DNA from: Russula earlei
Taxonomy: Eukaryota; Basidiomycota; Agaricomycetes; Russulales; Russulaceae
NCBI GenBank assembly: GCA_025769875.1
Contig: JAGFNK010000583.1
Coordinates: 1 to 32,243, forward strand
Direction: 5' to 3'
Length of the DNA stretch: 32,243 nt
A program made the position numbers and the translations under genes. The notes under the pieces are model-generated. The model had not been told where the DNA came from. It did no database searches and was given only the letters and a program-made list of their open reading frames with translations. This document shows positions 1-9,764 of this stretch, piece after piece. Within the stretch, counting starts at the first letter, position 1. Each line of letters begins with the position of its first letter.

Positions 1-344
1 CCCGGCCAGATACCTTACAGTGGACATGGAAAACATTGCTAGTTTTTACTTCTTTTCTTCCGAGGGGCAGAGATGAGCACCAATGCCAGGTCCTGTGTGC
101 TCATGGGTGTCATGACCTTGGAGCTTATGCTGTTATCCAGACACCATTTCACTACATGGAACAATGGGTCAGCAGCTAGTGTCATATGATAGGCAATGTT
201 ACGTACAGTTCAAACAAGGAAGGTTTTGATGAAACCCATCAGATCAGCACAGGGTAGACAGATATCACAGATTGTGGGGCGCACCAGTGCTAATAAGACA
301 ATGGGTATGTACCGCAAATGCTCATACTCATGGATCGTCTTGGT

Positions 345-384
345 CTGCCGTACATTGTCCATAAAACACGATATTGAAACTTAC
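345..384 (-). other. Relict intron in the histidine kinase pseudogene
   Basis: On the minus strand GTAAGT directly follows the codons for IDSLNV, and CGGCAG precedes the codons for TKTIHEYEHLRY. Removing the 40 bp joins two conserved stretches. The short length is at the lower limit for basidiomycete introns. Confidence 0.55.
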
Positions 385-1372
385 CACATTGAGTGAATCG
401 ATGACGATAGTATCAATGTGGGGGGGCATGTAGCCTTATCTGTGACTTTGAGTGGATCGTGAATCACATAAGGCCTGAGTCCGAGTTCCTGTATCCAATC
501 CACCACCGCAATGTTGTCATATAGCATATCAACAAATGAAATAGTTCCCAAATGGCACCATCTTGGCAAGCATCGCGTCATGGACATCTGGCCAATTTGG
601 GACGTGATGGTGAAGAACTTACTACCCTTGCCAATCTCGCTTTCAACCCGCATACTTCCAGCCATAAGAGCAATGAGGTGTTTCAAAATCAACAGCCCTA
701 TTCCGTTCCTCCGTATTCCTTCTGAGAAAAGCTGGCGTGTCAAGAAAAAATGCAGAAAGGTAAAACAGCACGCACCCTTGTCGTAGAACCATCCGCCTGT
801 GCAAAAGTGTCAAAGTTAAAATTCAGCTTGTCCTTGGCAATACCAATGCCGGTGTTCAAGACGCAGAACTCGAGGGACACACTAGAATCGTCAAGGGCGA
901 GTAGACGGCAACTGAGCGCGACGTGACCCTTCTTGGAGGTCTAGATGGTGTGAACTTGATCGTGTTGCCCACAAGGTCTGCGATAACTTGCCGGAGGCGG
1001 AGGGAATCACCAATGAGCTGGTCTAAAATGTCAGGATCTAGTAAGTGAGGTCCAAGTTGTTCTGTGATGCGCGGACGATTCCTAAAACAGTCTGCCGGAG
1101 CGAGAAGGAGACTTGCTCCATGGTCATCCGACCAGCTTCGACTGATTGTTATGTTAGTTAACGAACTTGTGCTCAATAATTAGTTCCGTGGCACTCACTT
1201 TTTGAGATATCCAAACCACCAGGCCAACCTTATCTTGTGGGACATGTTGGCCAGGAACTCGGATTTACTACGGTTGGTGAGTTCGGCAGCTTCCCTAGTG
1301 GTGGTGTTCTTCTGGATGCTGTCATGCACTTGTCAAATTCATGACCATCAAGTTTACATTGACAATCAAAAC

Positions 1373-1427
1373 CTGGATGCCCGATGAGCGCACTGCTTGT
1401 GAGGTGGTGCACAATCATCCGACTGAC
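1373..1427 (-). other. Relict intron in the HAMP region of the histidine kinase pseudogene
   Basis: The 55-bp GTCAGT to CATCCAG interval separates DVQGMWK from VLIVNVNLMVMNL. Splicing it restores the usual HAMP wording of this kinase family. The retained intron shows that the fragment arose from genomic DNA and not from a reverse-transcribed mRNA. Confidence 0.65.
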
Positions 1428-1679
1428 CTTCCACATGCCCTGCACGTCCGAATCCGCCTCAGGGTGCATGCTCATCACGATGGCCCGCATAATCATCTCT
1501 TCCTCCGTCAGATCCTCTTCTCTCTCATGTTCCTCGGTCATCTCGACATCGGGCACAGTGCGACCTTTTGGAGAGTGTGAGCATCTGCAAATCCGCCTCT
1601 TCGCCTTCATCAGTGGCAGCCACCGGGTGAGAAGGTTGCGCGGGCACACCATCGAAGTGAAGCTCCAGCGTGCAGTGTG

Positions 1680-2217
1680 TTGAATGAGTCGTCGCATCTT
1701 GAGGTGTTGTCAAGCATTGGCCACATTGTTGTTGCCCTTGATGCGGTTGCTGCTGTCGTGGCAGAGGCTGAGGCGTGGTCGTTCGAGGCAATGGGGTGGC
1801 AAGAGGCAAGGGCGTAGGTGATGGCGTCATGGAATGGGTGGGCATGGGGGTGTGACTTGTGTGTTGCTCATGCTGTCGTCTTGCCGGCCCGGCGATGAGG
1901 TCTTCGCCACTGCGTGTGGTATCAGCACATGTGAACGAGGGCGTACATGTGGACGGGGATGCGATGGAAGAGGTGGCGTGGTGCAGCGTGGTGCTTGTGT
2001 CGGCAGCTTCTCCTGTGGCAACGTCGTGGTGGCGGGGTCTGATCTTTTGGCGGGGCGGCATTGCTGGGCTCAGGTCCAAGGCCTTGGTCTTCTTGGGCAA
2101 CGGCGCTGGTGGCGTGAGGTGACGACGGCGCATCGTGGCTGGTGAGGACGGCCTCATATGCATTGCAGATGAGAAGTAAGGGCGTGGCAATGTCCTGAGA
2201 GATTCAATATGGGGCAT
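1680..2217 (-). repeat. Dispersed Q/P/T-rich repeat, copy 1
   Basis: On the minus strand this GC-rich stretch keeps an open frame rich in Pro, Thr, Gln, His and Ser. It contains SIASPSTCTPSFTCADT, SGEDLIAG, and a Gln-rich run followed by LTTPQDATTHST. The same order of blocks, alike at the DNA level, appears on the plus strand near 29780-30290 (SIASPPTRTPSSTCAAT, SGEDLVAA, a Gln-rich run, LATPRGATTHST). The two copies are therefore inverted relative to each other about 28 kb apart. No known domain is visible. It is more likely part of a mobile or recombined segment than a gene. It joins directly to the histidine kinase relic on one side and to the DUF300 relic on the other. Confidence 0.6.
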
Positions 2218-2224
2218 GTCAGCG

Positions 2225-2588
2225 TGCTACATGCATTTAGATGTGGAGGCAAGACCCGGACCCAGAAAAGATATGATGCGAGACTCGAGGTGTATATAGG
2301 GACCATGAGGAGCAGGCGGATGATATCTGTGAAGAAAATCAGGCAAACTGTTGACACATGATGCGTGGCCATAACAACAAACGGCACGTACAGCGCTGCT
2401 CTTATGACGATTACAAAGATCAGAACAGACTCTGGTTCGGAGGGATCGCACAGATGCGAACGTACATTGGTGTGCCACTGAAGATGCTTGTTGAGGAGCC
2501 AGGAGGAGGCCACGATGGCCACGATGGTGAAGAAACCGGATACGAGCCAGCCAACATCGTGCGCTAATGGCACCACACACAGGGACAC
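2225..2588 (-). pseudogene. DUF300/TMEM184-like seven-helix membrane protein, N-terminal fragment
   Basis: The minus strand encodes a first membrane helix ending in the hallmark (about WLLNKHLQWHTN). After a likely intron (GTACGT at 2465 to TTCACAG at 2327) it encodes IIRLLLMVPIYTSSLASYLFW, the second hallmark helix of the DUF300/Ost-alpha/TMEM184 family. The family motif of basic and polar residues before the second helix is missing. Splicing the 139-bp intron would also shift the frame. After the second helix the resemblance stops, so roughly five helices are absent. No ATG is seen at the apparent start (GTG at 2588). I read this as a two-exon fragment of a transporter or vacuolar-function gene, not a working gene. 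Confidence 0.6.
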
Positions 2589-3280
2589 GCTATCGATTAG
2601 ACCAGGTCTGATGACACAAGACTATCGCACTGACTTTGAAATACCATGTTGCCATGCTGAAAGAGAGAAGGTCCTTTCTGGGGTGCCCTGGGAGGCTGGG
2701 CAGAAAGCAGGTCGCGTTTTGCGACATGGCTTGGTGCAAAACCAGTGTGATATGAGAATCAAAGAGATCGTGAGGCCAAGTCCATAGGTGTTGTGATAGA
2801 AAAGATCATATGAACAGACAATACTAGGGTGTGCTCGTGGTGGCCAGCCGGAAAGGGAGGCCGTAGGAGCTGTGATAGTTTAAATTGGTTGCTTCACAGA
2901 CATGCAATTTAGAGTCAACCATGAGCGTACAAGAGTATTGAGACATACACGGATACACCACATCCTCCCTCTTAACATATTTTTCTACCTTCCCACTTCA
3001 CTGGCGTCCAATGTGCGTCCCAGCCAGCTCGCGCCCAAGTTCAGCACTGGGATCATCAATGACCGGGCTCGCAGGGCAATGACCAACGCCCTGCTGCGGT
3101 GTATGGCCACTGTAATAGCATGAAGTGGCGCCATCTAATGGAGCGTCGTCGCGAATCAGAGAGGCAACGATATCGTTACGAAATGGGATCATCAACCTGC
3201 ACAAAAGGGAACCACCTTAGCGAGCAGGAAAAGTAAAGAAAGTGAAAGACAATATATACTGCACAGGGCAACCAGAAGAG
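2589..3280. other. No recognisable gene
   Basis: This interval separates the DUF300 and MAPK relics. Short open frames occur on both strands, but none shows a family motif, a convincing start or exon structure. It may hold decayed flanks of the two gene fragments. Confidence 0.5.
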
Positions 3281-3289
3281 AGAGAGAAA

Positions 3290-4480
3290 CTGAAACTGCG
3301 ACACGCACTGCCGATTCTGGTTTGAACACGCCGCGGTGCGGACCTCCGACCGAAAGAGGTTCACTTTCTCGACGATGAGCTTTCTTCATACCTTCGATCG
3401 AGTCTTCCTCCTCAAAGAAAAGGTCGAATTTCTAACCAAGTAGAATACACACGTTGGTTTCTAACGCGACGCTGGCTATCATGTCGACACACAGCTGGGC
3501 AGATGGCCTCGTCCGTCGGGTCGTGCCAGATGGCAAGATACAGGCGCTCCAACACCTGTTCACATGCAATGCATTTCGCAGGATCAAAGTTGAGCATCTT
3601 GGTGAGAAGATCAAGGGCGAGTGGGTTCACATGCGGAAACATTTGCGCAAATGGCACACGTGGCCTGATGGGGAGCGAGTGGATGTAATCTTGTGCCTGT
3701 TGGTTCGGGCAATCAGTTTTAGCACAGGTAACATCGGCGTGCATCGAGTTTTTAAGACAACGTACCCTAGGTGTTCCAAGGTAATGCAGGATCTGATTCA
3801 ATTGATTGACATAGCTGTCCAAACCATTAGGCATTGTAAGCAAAAGTTGAGGAGCACTGCCCTCATTCTTTCCCTTTAAAGATGGGCTTGCCAGCCAAAA
3901 GCTCGTCCAAAATACACCCAACGGACCATACGTTGATGGCGGAGGCCTACCAAAAAGAACACAGAAGAAAGAGGAGAAAATGAGCCTAACCTCACAAGAG
4001 GAGGGTGAAACTGGGTGCTGCCCGAGATGCACGTAATTTGCAAAGCTGAGCATGAGCTCCGGCACGCGGTACCACCGTGTCGTGACGTACTCGGTCATGA
4101 AGCCCTGCTTCTGCGCCTGATTGAACCCGCGCGCGAGACCAAAGTTGCAAATCTTGAGCTCGCAGTCCGCATTCACGAGCAGATTTCCCGGCTTGAGGTC
4201 GTGGTGCAGCACGTCGGCCGAGTTTCAGGCTGCACAGCGTCTGATAGATGAAGGATTGAAAGTGCGCATCCTATGGGGGTTGGCCAGAACGGATCTGTCC
4301 AGAGGGAAAGTTCAATTTTGCCATGGTGTGATCGGGTGATCAAAGCATGATGGCATGGAGGTCGGCCTCCATGAGCTCTTCATATAGATACACTTCATCA
4401 AAGTTCCCGTCCAGGCCAAAGACGATGTCCATGTCATACAGCCAAGTGATCTATGCCGAACCGACAGGACGAGGTTGGCA
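3290..4480 (-). pseudogene. Slt2/Mpk1-class MAP kinase, decayed
   Basis: On the minus strand the kinase reads from [20 protein letters not shown] through [16 protein letters not shown] (then TGA where Arg is expected), DAHFQSFIYQTLCSLK and VLHHDLKPGNLLVNADCEL. It continues with KICNFGLARGF, GFMTEYVTTRWYRVPE, an intron at 3947-4032, INVWSVGCILDELLAGKPIF, YVNQLNQILHYLGTP, AQDYIHSLPIRPRVPFAQMF and FEEEDSIEGMKK. The TEY activation motif and the C-terminal FEEEDSIEGMKK signature point to the cell-wall-integrity MAPK and not to Hog1, which has TGY. Key positions are lost: HRD is HHD (4198-4206), DFG is NFG (4138-4146), APE is VPE and DMWS is NVWS. All fit G:C to A:T transitions. A frameshift follows KKAHRRE near 3370. 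The N-lobe with the ATP lysine was not found. Confidence 0.85.
3947..4032 (-). other. Relict intron in the MAPK pseudogene
   Basis: GTGCAT at 4032 and TTGGTAG ending at 3947 flank 86 bp between LMLSFANY and the codons for SAINVWSVGC. Removal restores the kinase subdomain VIII-IX order. This shows a DNA-level copy of the gene. Confidence 0.65.
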
Positions 4481-4534
4481 CACCCATGAGGAAACCATTT
4501 AAGAAAAGAAAAGGCAGTTGAGCATCTCATCCAG

Positions 4535-5345
4535 TTACCGTAGCATGAGCATAGTTGTGTCGACAGGGATAGAAAAGTCATCGTTCCAAGGCGTGGTGAT
4601 CATGTCAAAGGTGAAGTCCATCAGTTCACCAGGTTGGCTTACGACACCAAACATGAAAATTGGTGGTTGCTCCAGGACATAGTTTGCTGGTCCTTCTGTC
4701 GAAACTGCATTCGTGAAATTGGATGGAGCCATCACCCCACTATTCTGTGGCACGGATGTTTCTCCGTCGTTGTCCAGACCTTTGCCCTTGCTGCATCAGC
4801 CGTCTTCTTCACTCTGAGATGTGTACGACAAATGGCGCGCGTGCGACGGAGCAGGCACCAGGGAGCGCACTTTAGCCACGGGGCCGTAACCAGGAAGCAG
4901 CGGGAGGTGATACATCTGGGAGAGGTGGTCAGCCCTGCATGCACTGTGCAAGGGGAAAGGTTGAAGGACAAGGGGTCAGCAAGGAATGTATGACATAGAG
5001 AGCCTCATCAAACAAACGAGGGACGACATTGTGCTCGTGCTTGAGAAAGTTGGCAAGCAGCTTCATGCGAAAGCCATCCATGAGCCAGTAAGCGGTGATA
5101 TGGCAGCACCCAGCTCGGCGGCGCTCTGCCTTGGTCTTGCATTCCATGGTGCTCTTATGCTTGCACATGTGCACGCCTGTGTCTGTCTCGTAGCCATGGA
5201 TCTCGTCATCTTCGCTTTGTTCTGCAGGGAGGGGGCGGGTCTGGGGGTCGGACGGGAACTCAACGAGCTCATCTTTGATGAGTCTTTGAGGTACGCTGGG
5301 TAGCGGCGGCTTTGAGAGCTCCAGTAGGGTTGGGGTGGGGGAGAT
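4535..5345 (-). pseudogene. Rmd1/Sif2-like (DUF155) protein, N-terminal part, decayed
   Basis: The minus strand reads DDEIHGYETDTGVHMCKHKS, KTKAERRRAGCCHITAYWL, DGFRMKLLANFLKHEHNVV and PRLFDEALY. An intron at 4916-4994 (GTCATA to CTCCCAG) follows, then MYHLPLLPGYGPVAKVRS. This order is typical of basidiomycete Rmd1 homologues, mitochondrial or sporulation-linked membrane proteins of the DUF155 family. An in-frame TGA at 4796-4798 sits where CGA (Arg) would keep the frame open. The frame then runs on through an unrecognised linker (NSGVMAPSNF, VVSQPGELMDFTFDMITTPW) to a stop near 4535. The DUF155 core and the C-terminal membrane segment are missing. Upstream, the coding match ends near 5345, next to a repeat. 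Next on the same strand is the MAPK relic. Confidence 0.75.
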
Positions 5346-5426
5346 GATTAACGGATCTTGGCAGGATGAAGGAAGGCTTGCACCCTGCGAGAGCAAGGCG
5401 TGGTGGGGATTGGCAGACGACGGTCC

Positions 5427-5665
5427 AAATCGAGCTACATACCCAAATCTGGCGAAGCAGAGTGGCAGACGACTCTCCAAATCGAGCAACCATATCCAAA
5501 TGTGGCACTTCAAACATCCAAATGTGGCAATCAAAACGGCTCGAAACGGCTCGCGCTGTTTCGAGCGGCTCAAAGCCGCGAGCCGTTGAACAGCTTGGCT
5601 TGGCTCAAATACAGCTCCGGCTCGGCTCGGAACAGTTTCGAGCCGAGCCGGCGACAGCACTACCT
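5427..5665. repeat. GAGCCG-rich dispersed repeat, copy 1
   Basis: The stretch carries CTCCAAATCGAGCAACCATA followed by a cluster of short CGGCTCG/CGAGCCG words in both orientations. A second copy with the same order lies at 25795-25975. Copy 1 also has a partial internal duplication of about 50 bp (GGCAGACGAC then CCAAATCGAGC, twice). Dense short words of this kind resemble the subterminal repeats of hAT-type transposons, but no terminal inverted repeat or target duplication was found, so the element class stays open. Confidence 0.55.
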
Positions 5666-6835
5666 TTGCCACCTCCCTCACGTTCCAGGCCATCCACTGG
5701 CCACACACCACAAGCCACCTTGTGTGTGACATCAAGACCTCAATTGCATCGCCCAGCCCTTGCCACTGACCACGCAGGCATGCCACACCCCGCACATGTG
5801 ACACATTCACATCTCAAGCCTTTCATGACTGCCTCAACTGTCTCAACCAGTCTTGATTCACTTTCATGCCTTTCATCTCTAATACCTCTCTCCTGTATAT
5901 AAAAACACCCTAGCTACTCTGTAGTAGAAAGAATTCAGAATAGGACCCCTCTTTGCAACCCACTCCTCTCTGTCTGTGAAAAACAAGAAGGATGGTCAGA
6001 ATGGAGAGGCGAGAGGGGTGATGAGTGGCTGGCCATGACTCCAATTGCACTGGAAACAATGTTGCACACCACAACACTTGAGTCAAAAACACTATGGGGC
6101 TGCCTCAAGACAGCCCATGGGTACAACATGAGGGAAAAATAATGGATATAGACCATGATTTTGAGTTGTAATTCATCTAATACACATGTGGAGGTGGCTT
6201 GAGTCCAGCTCCACCAATTCTCACTCAAATCTCATGAAAACAATGGGGCTGCCTAGCCCTCATTTAGGCGATTCAGGGACAATAAATTTCATATGAATTG
6301 AAGCTGTTTTGAGGGAGATATTTATCCCGCATGTTTGAGGGGGTTTCTGCACCAATTTGGGTGGAATTCAAGCTCCATCAAGTTCGCTGAAAATGGCAAT
6401 AAGTGATTCATTGCCGCATGAAAACTATCTGGTCACCCTGTGGCTGTCCATCCTTGGTGTGAGTGAGACTGCACAGAATCAATGAGTTCTTTACACACCC
6501 CATCTAATTAGCATCTGACATCATTTATCATTTACCTCTTGGGCAATTGTCATTATTTGACTTGAGGCCATACCATTACACTTTGCTCACTGTGTTGCTC
6601 CGATCTACTGAGCCACCCCTTCATCATTTACCATCATTTGCTGCTGCCATATGTGAGGGATCGCAGCCCACCTTGCCTTGCCTCCCCTTGCCCATTCATG
6701 TGCAATTGCAATTGCTGCCTCGACACATGCCTCACATCATTTGTAAATAGTTGTATTATATCATGTATTCAACTGTAGGGAATGTAATTTCATCATGCTT
6801 GGAGTCAGCACTCCAAAACAGGAAAATTCAATAAG
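5666..6835. other. Non-coding interval with a TATA-bearing promoter-like segment
   Basis: No protein family is recognisable. At 5889-5935 a CCTGTATATAAAAACACC box is followed by AGCTACTCTGTAGTAGAAAG and CAGAATA. An inverted relative of this segment lies at about 8845-8905. At 6428-6450 there are 23 bases identical to 11255-11277, which lie downstream of the Harbinger transposase. This suggests that a worn fragment of a related element is also present here. The rest shows nothing I can name. Confidence 0.4.
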
Positions 6836-7129
6836 TGAAACCCATTATTTGGTTGTATGTAGACACAGTACATGAGGTTCTAATGTCCAAGTTTCAAGGC
6901 AATTCATTGAGAAATGGTTGAGATATGGCAGTTTGAAATTTTGCACACAGATTGGCACCCAAAACTCGAAACTTCAAGAACTGAATATTAGGCTCCCATA
7001 TTTTAGTTGCACCTAGATACAGTATATAAGGTTCTACTGTCCAAGTTTCAAGACAATCTATTGAGAAAAGTTTGAGATATGGCAGTTCAAAATTTCACAC
7101 TCAGATCACACCCAAAAATTGAAACTTCA
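6836..7129. repeat. Tandem repeat of about 150 bp, left block (two units)
   Basis: Two diverged units share CCTAGATACAGTATATAAGG or its variant, GTTCTA(C/A)TGTCCAAGTTTCAA, TTGAGATATGGCAGTT and AAACTTCA. The array continues at 13711-14010. The last base before the MITE and the first bases after it join to restore a unit, so the array was contiguous before the insertion. Confidence 0.7.
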
Positions 7130-7667
7130 GGCCCCTTTTACCAACCAAGAATTCTTGAATCTTGAACTTGAACTTGGATTTTGGGATTTTCTTGGAGTGA
7201 CAGGTGTGACAGGTGTGATGTAAGTGACATAATAAACTCATATGAGTCTATTTCAAATATGAGTTATTTTTCAGTGTGATTTGCATTCATGTGTGGGGTT
7301 TACATGTGATATGTAAAATATTTTTTCTAGCCCCCCTCCTTCCACTCCTTCCAAGTGGGGTATAGCAAAGCATGTCACTAAGGCAGAAAATGTGTCACTG
7401 ATGTGTGGGTGCACATCTTTGTGCAACTTTTGTATGTGCAGCTCTGGTGCAAATGGGGCTGCAAGCACCCAGATGTTGAGCTCAACTCCAAGTTTGACAC
7501 TAACACATCATATGTAACCCCATATATGTGAATATGCAAATCAGAACAAGAAAAAAATCCATATTAATTTATTATATACATCATATCACTTACATCACTC
7601 CTGTCACTCCTGTCACTCCCAGAAAATTCCAAAATCCAAGTTCAAGTTCAATATTCAAGAATTCTTG
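7130..7667. mobile_element. Harbinger-like MITE, copy 1 (right tip at 13695-13710)
   Basis: The element begins GGCCCCTTTTACCAACCAAG and carries inverted termini built on AAGAATTCTTGAATCTTGAA and a CAGGTGTGA-type repeat. The matching inverted end is at about 7590-7667. Its last 16 bases lie beyond the 6-kb Harbinger element, at 13695-13710. The 3-bp duplication TCA flanks the reconstituted MITE (7127-7129 and 13711-13713). It has no coding capacity. Copy 2 is at 14155-14706 and the interiors are closely alike. Confidence 0.8.
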
Positions 7668-7827
7668 GGCCCCATACAGCAACCAAGATTTCTTGAAACT
7701 TGAACATGGAACTTGAATTTCAGGATTAGCCAGGTGTGATGGGTGTGATGGGTGTGATGACAGTGACATGTCATATGATTAACTAATATCAGTTGTTTTT
7801 GTCTGTTAACTGTAATTCACATATTTG
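7668..7827 (+). repeat. Harbinger element left terminal inverted repeat (160 bp)
   Basis: It matches the reverse complement of 13523-13691 over its length. The length difference of 9 bp corresponds to one extra AGGTGTGAC unit on the right. The run of three to four such units just inside the tip is a candidate site for transposase or SANT protein binding. Confidence 0.85.
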
Positions 7828-8378
7828 TTGTTGTAATGACTGAGGTGCCCAAAACCTTTTTTTGCCCCTCTGAGTCACGGCCAATTTTTTACCCCCCAAT
7901 TTCGAGTCATCACCTGTCCATCCCCTGGTCAATGCTATGGCTGATTACCTTGATCAGGAGAGGCTGTATCTGCAGCAGGTACAATGGCAATGCCAACAAC
8001 TTCTAATGATTTTATATTTTACAGGTTATGCCCTTTATGGCTTCCAGGCCATACTGTCAATACTCAAACCCCATTCTCCTCCTATTCCATATCACACCTC
8101 CACCCTCACTGGTCTTGCCTGGGTCCATGAACTACTCACCAGCCACCCAGAATGCATTTGGAATGAACTTGGGGTCCATAAACATGTGTTTCACAAGCTC
8201 CAGCAGACTCTCCGTGACTTTGGTGTTGTGTCATCTCAGCATGTCCAAATTGAAGAACAGGTTGCCATATTTTTCTATGCTGCTTCCACTGGGCTGTCAA
8301 CAACAAATATCGGAGAGTGTTTTCAGTGGTCACCAAGCATGGTCTCAAAGTATGTATCCCATGGTTTCCTTCTATGTA

Positions 8379-9450
8379 CTAACCCTGCCATGTAGTTCGG
8401 ACGGGCACCCTTGTTCGGACAGTCACACATGTCACGGGCTTGTTTGTAACTCCGCCAAGCCAAGATGTAACTCCGCTCGGCCCCTACCTCCCCCCGATCT
8501 CGCTGTGGGGAATCTGCACTTATCTCTCAGAGAGTTGATGTCGGCCACCTTTCTTTCCCCCAATGTGCCCACGATGGCAATGAGCACGGTCATGGCTACA
8601 GCCCTGGTCATGGGAGTGCGGCACCTTTACTCAAGCTGAATGAGACCAAAGTGCTTCTGCACCATGCACCAACTCCGCTTTGGTGTGTCCGGGGACGCAT
8701 GAGTGAGAAAGAGCAGGGCTGTTGGACCAGTAAGTGGACATCGACCAAGGGACCAGAGGTGAGAGAAAGAAAGGGAGAGAGCCGGTATTGTGCAGGGTCG
8801 TTTGGATTCAGGCAAAGACAGACAGATGAGAGGGGAGAAAGAAAATATTCTTATTCTGAACTGTTTTACTACAGAGTAGCTAAGTGTTTTATGTACAGGA
8901 ATGAAGAACAAAGGGAAGGGAAGTGATGAAAGGGAATTTGAAAGGGAATTTGAGGCTGGCCAAGGCGGTCGAGGTGGTGGCGAAGGACCTGCGACGCGAT
9001 CGCGTCGAGTGGGTTGTGGCGTGCGTGCGTAGTCGGTGGCGAAGGCTGGGCTGGACGAAGTGGCGAGGGCTTGGTGAGGCAGTCAAGATCTTGTCATTGG
9101 GCGTGGGGTGGTAGTGTGGGCATGCGGTCGGTGGCGGTCGGTGGCGAAGGATGAAAGCAATGGCGCATCACGTCCATCGCAGTTCCGCACGTAATTCCGA
9201 CCAGCAAGTGTATCTAACCTATTTTGGAGCCATAGAAACTCCGATGCGGCATTGGTCGGCAGGCGTGACCAACTGCTATTTTCTTGATCTCAACAAACCA
9301 CAATGGCATTCAGCAAAAAAATCTATTGGATACATTGAGATACAGTATAATAAGTGCTATGAGAATTTTTATGCTGATTGAGCTTGGATCGAGGGAGAGA
9401 TCTCAAGTGTCCGAACAAGGGTACCTGTCCGAACTACATGGCAGGGTTAG
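8379..9450. mobile_element. Inverted-repeat DNA element of 1.07 kb inside the transposase intron
   Basis: Its ends are 43-bp inverted repeats, CTAACCCTGCCATGTAGTTC at 8379 and its complement ending at 9450, continuing through GGCACCCTTGTTCGGACA with a few mismatches. TA lies on both sides (8377-8378 and 9451-9452), as in Tc1/mariner-type insertion. TA duplications are weak evidence, and a longer imperfect duplication (CTTCTATG/CTTCTGATG) cannot be excluded. No transposase is seen inside, so it is non-autonomous. It carries an inverted relative of the TATA-bearing segment found at 5889-5935. Confidence 0.75.
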
Positions 9451-9764
9451 TATCTTCTGATGGATATCCAGATATTTTAAAAAGATACTTGGAGTTCTTG
9501 CAACCCCCCCTTTCTACACCACCTTTGTACAGCTTCCTGATGCCAATTCCCCTCCTCACTCCTTTATCCAAGAGAATCCCAAATTTTTCCCTTTTTCAAG
9601 GATGCCCTGGGTGCTATCAACAGCACCCACATCAGTTGTTACTCCACTGCCGCAGAGCACAATGCAACAAGAGACCACAATGGTGTTCTCTCACAGAACT
9701 GCCTTGCTGCTTGTTCATTTGACCTCTGCTTCACATATCTTTGACTGGTTGGGAGGGCTCCACC

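Larger units (their letters stand above)
39..1545 (-). pseudogene. Group III (Nik1/Os-1-like) hybrid histidine kinase, decayed fragment
   Basis: Read on the minus strand, pieces of a HAMP-linked fungal histidine kinase follow one another in family order but in different frames. They are a HAMP end (DVQGMWK), an intron at 1373-1427 (GTCAGT to CATCCAG) and VNVNLMVMNL. Next comes the linker and H box [13 protein letters not shown] (about 1229-1324), where the family has SHEIR. After a gap come GIVRASQNNLDLTY, the N box LIGDSLRLRQVIADLVGN (about 950-1040), the G1 box VLNTGIGIAKDK (D to N), the G2 region GIGLLILKHLIALMAG, IDTIVIDSLNV with a donor at 384 (GTAAGT), HEYEHLRYIPIVLLA, and VKWCLDNSISSKV ending at a stop at 39-41. 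The receiver domain is absent. In the living family these kinases sense osmotic or fungicide stress upstream of the HOG MAPK. Frameshifts lie near 1325, 1050 and 700. The identification of this relic is firm; its exact ends are not. Confidence 0.85.

Noticed and set aside
2589..3200. Short plus- and minus-strand frames as small genes
   Set aside because: They are brief, overlapping, lack motifs and many begin at non-ATG codons.
3290..4480. MAPK relic assigned to Hog1
   Set aside because: The activation loop reads TEY, not TGY, and the C-terminal FEEEDSIEGMKK is typical of the Slt2/Mpk1 class.
5346..5810. Upstream half of the long minus-strand frame as the N-terminus of the Rmd1-like protein
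   Set aside because: This part coincides with the GAGCCG-rich repeat, whose second copy at 25.8 kb has no link to Rmd1. The frame is open by chance.
6836..7129. Tandem repeats considered as a CRISPR array or centromeric satellite
   Set aside because: Units of about 150 bp have no spacer/repeat layout and only about four units exist, so neither reading is supported.
8350..8395. Codons after SPSMVSK (reading YVSHGFLLC) as transposase coding sequence
   Set aside because: They lie past a GTATGT donor. Splicing to 9472 gives YFKKILGVLATPPFYTT, which fits the family and continues for over 80 codons.
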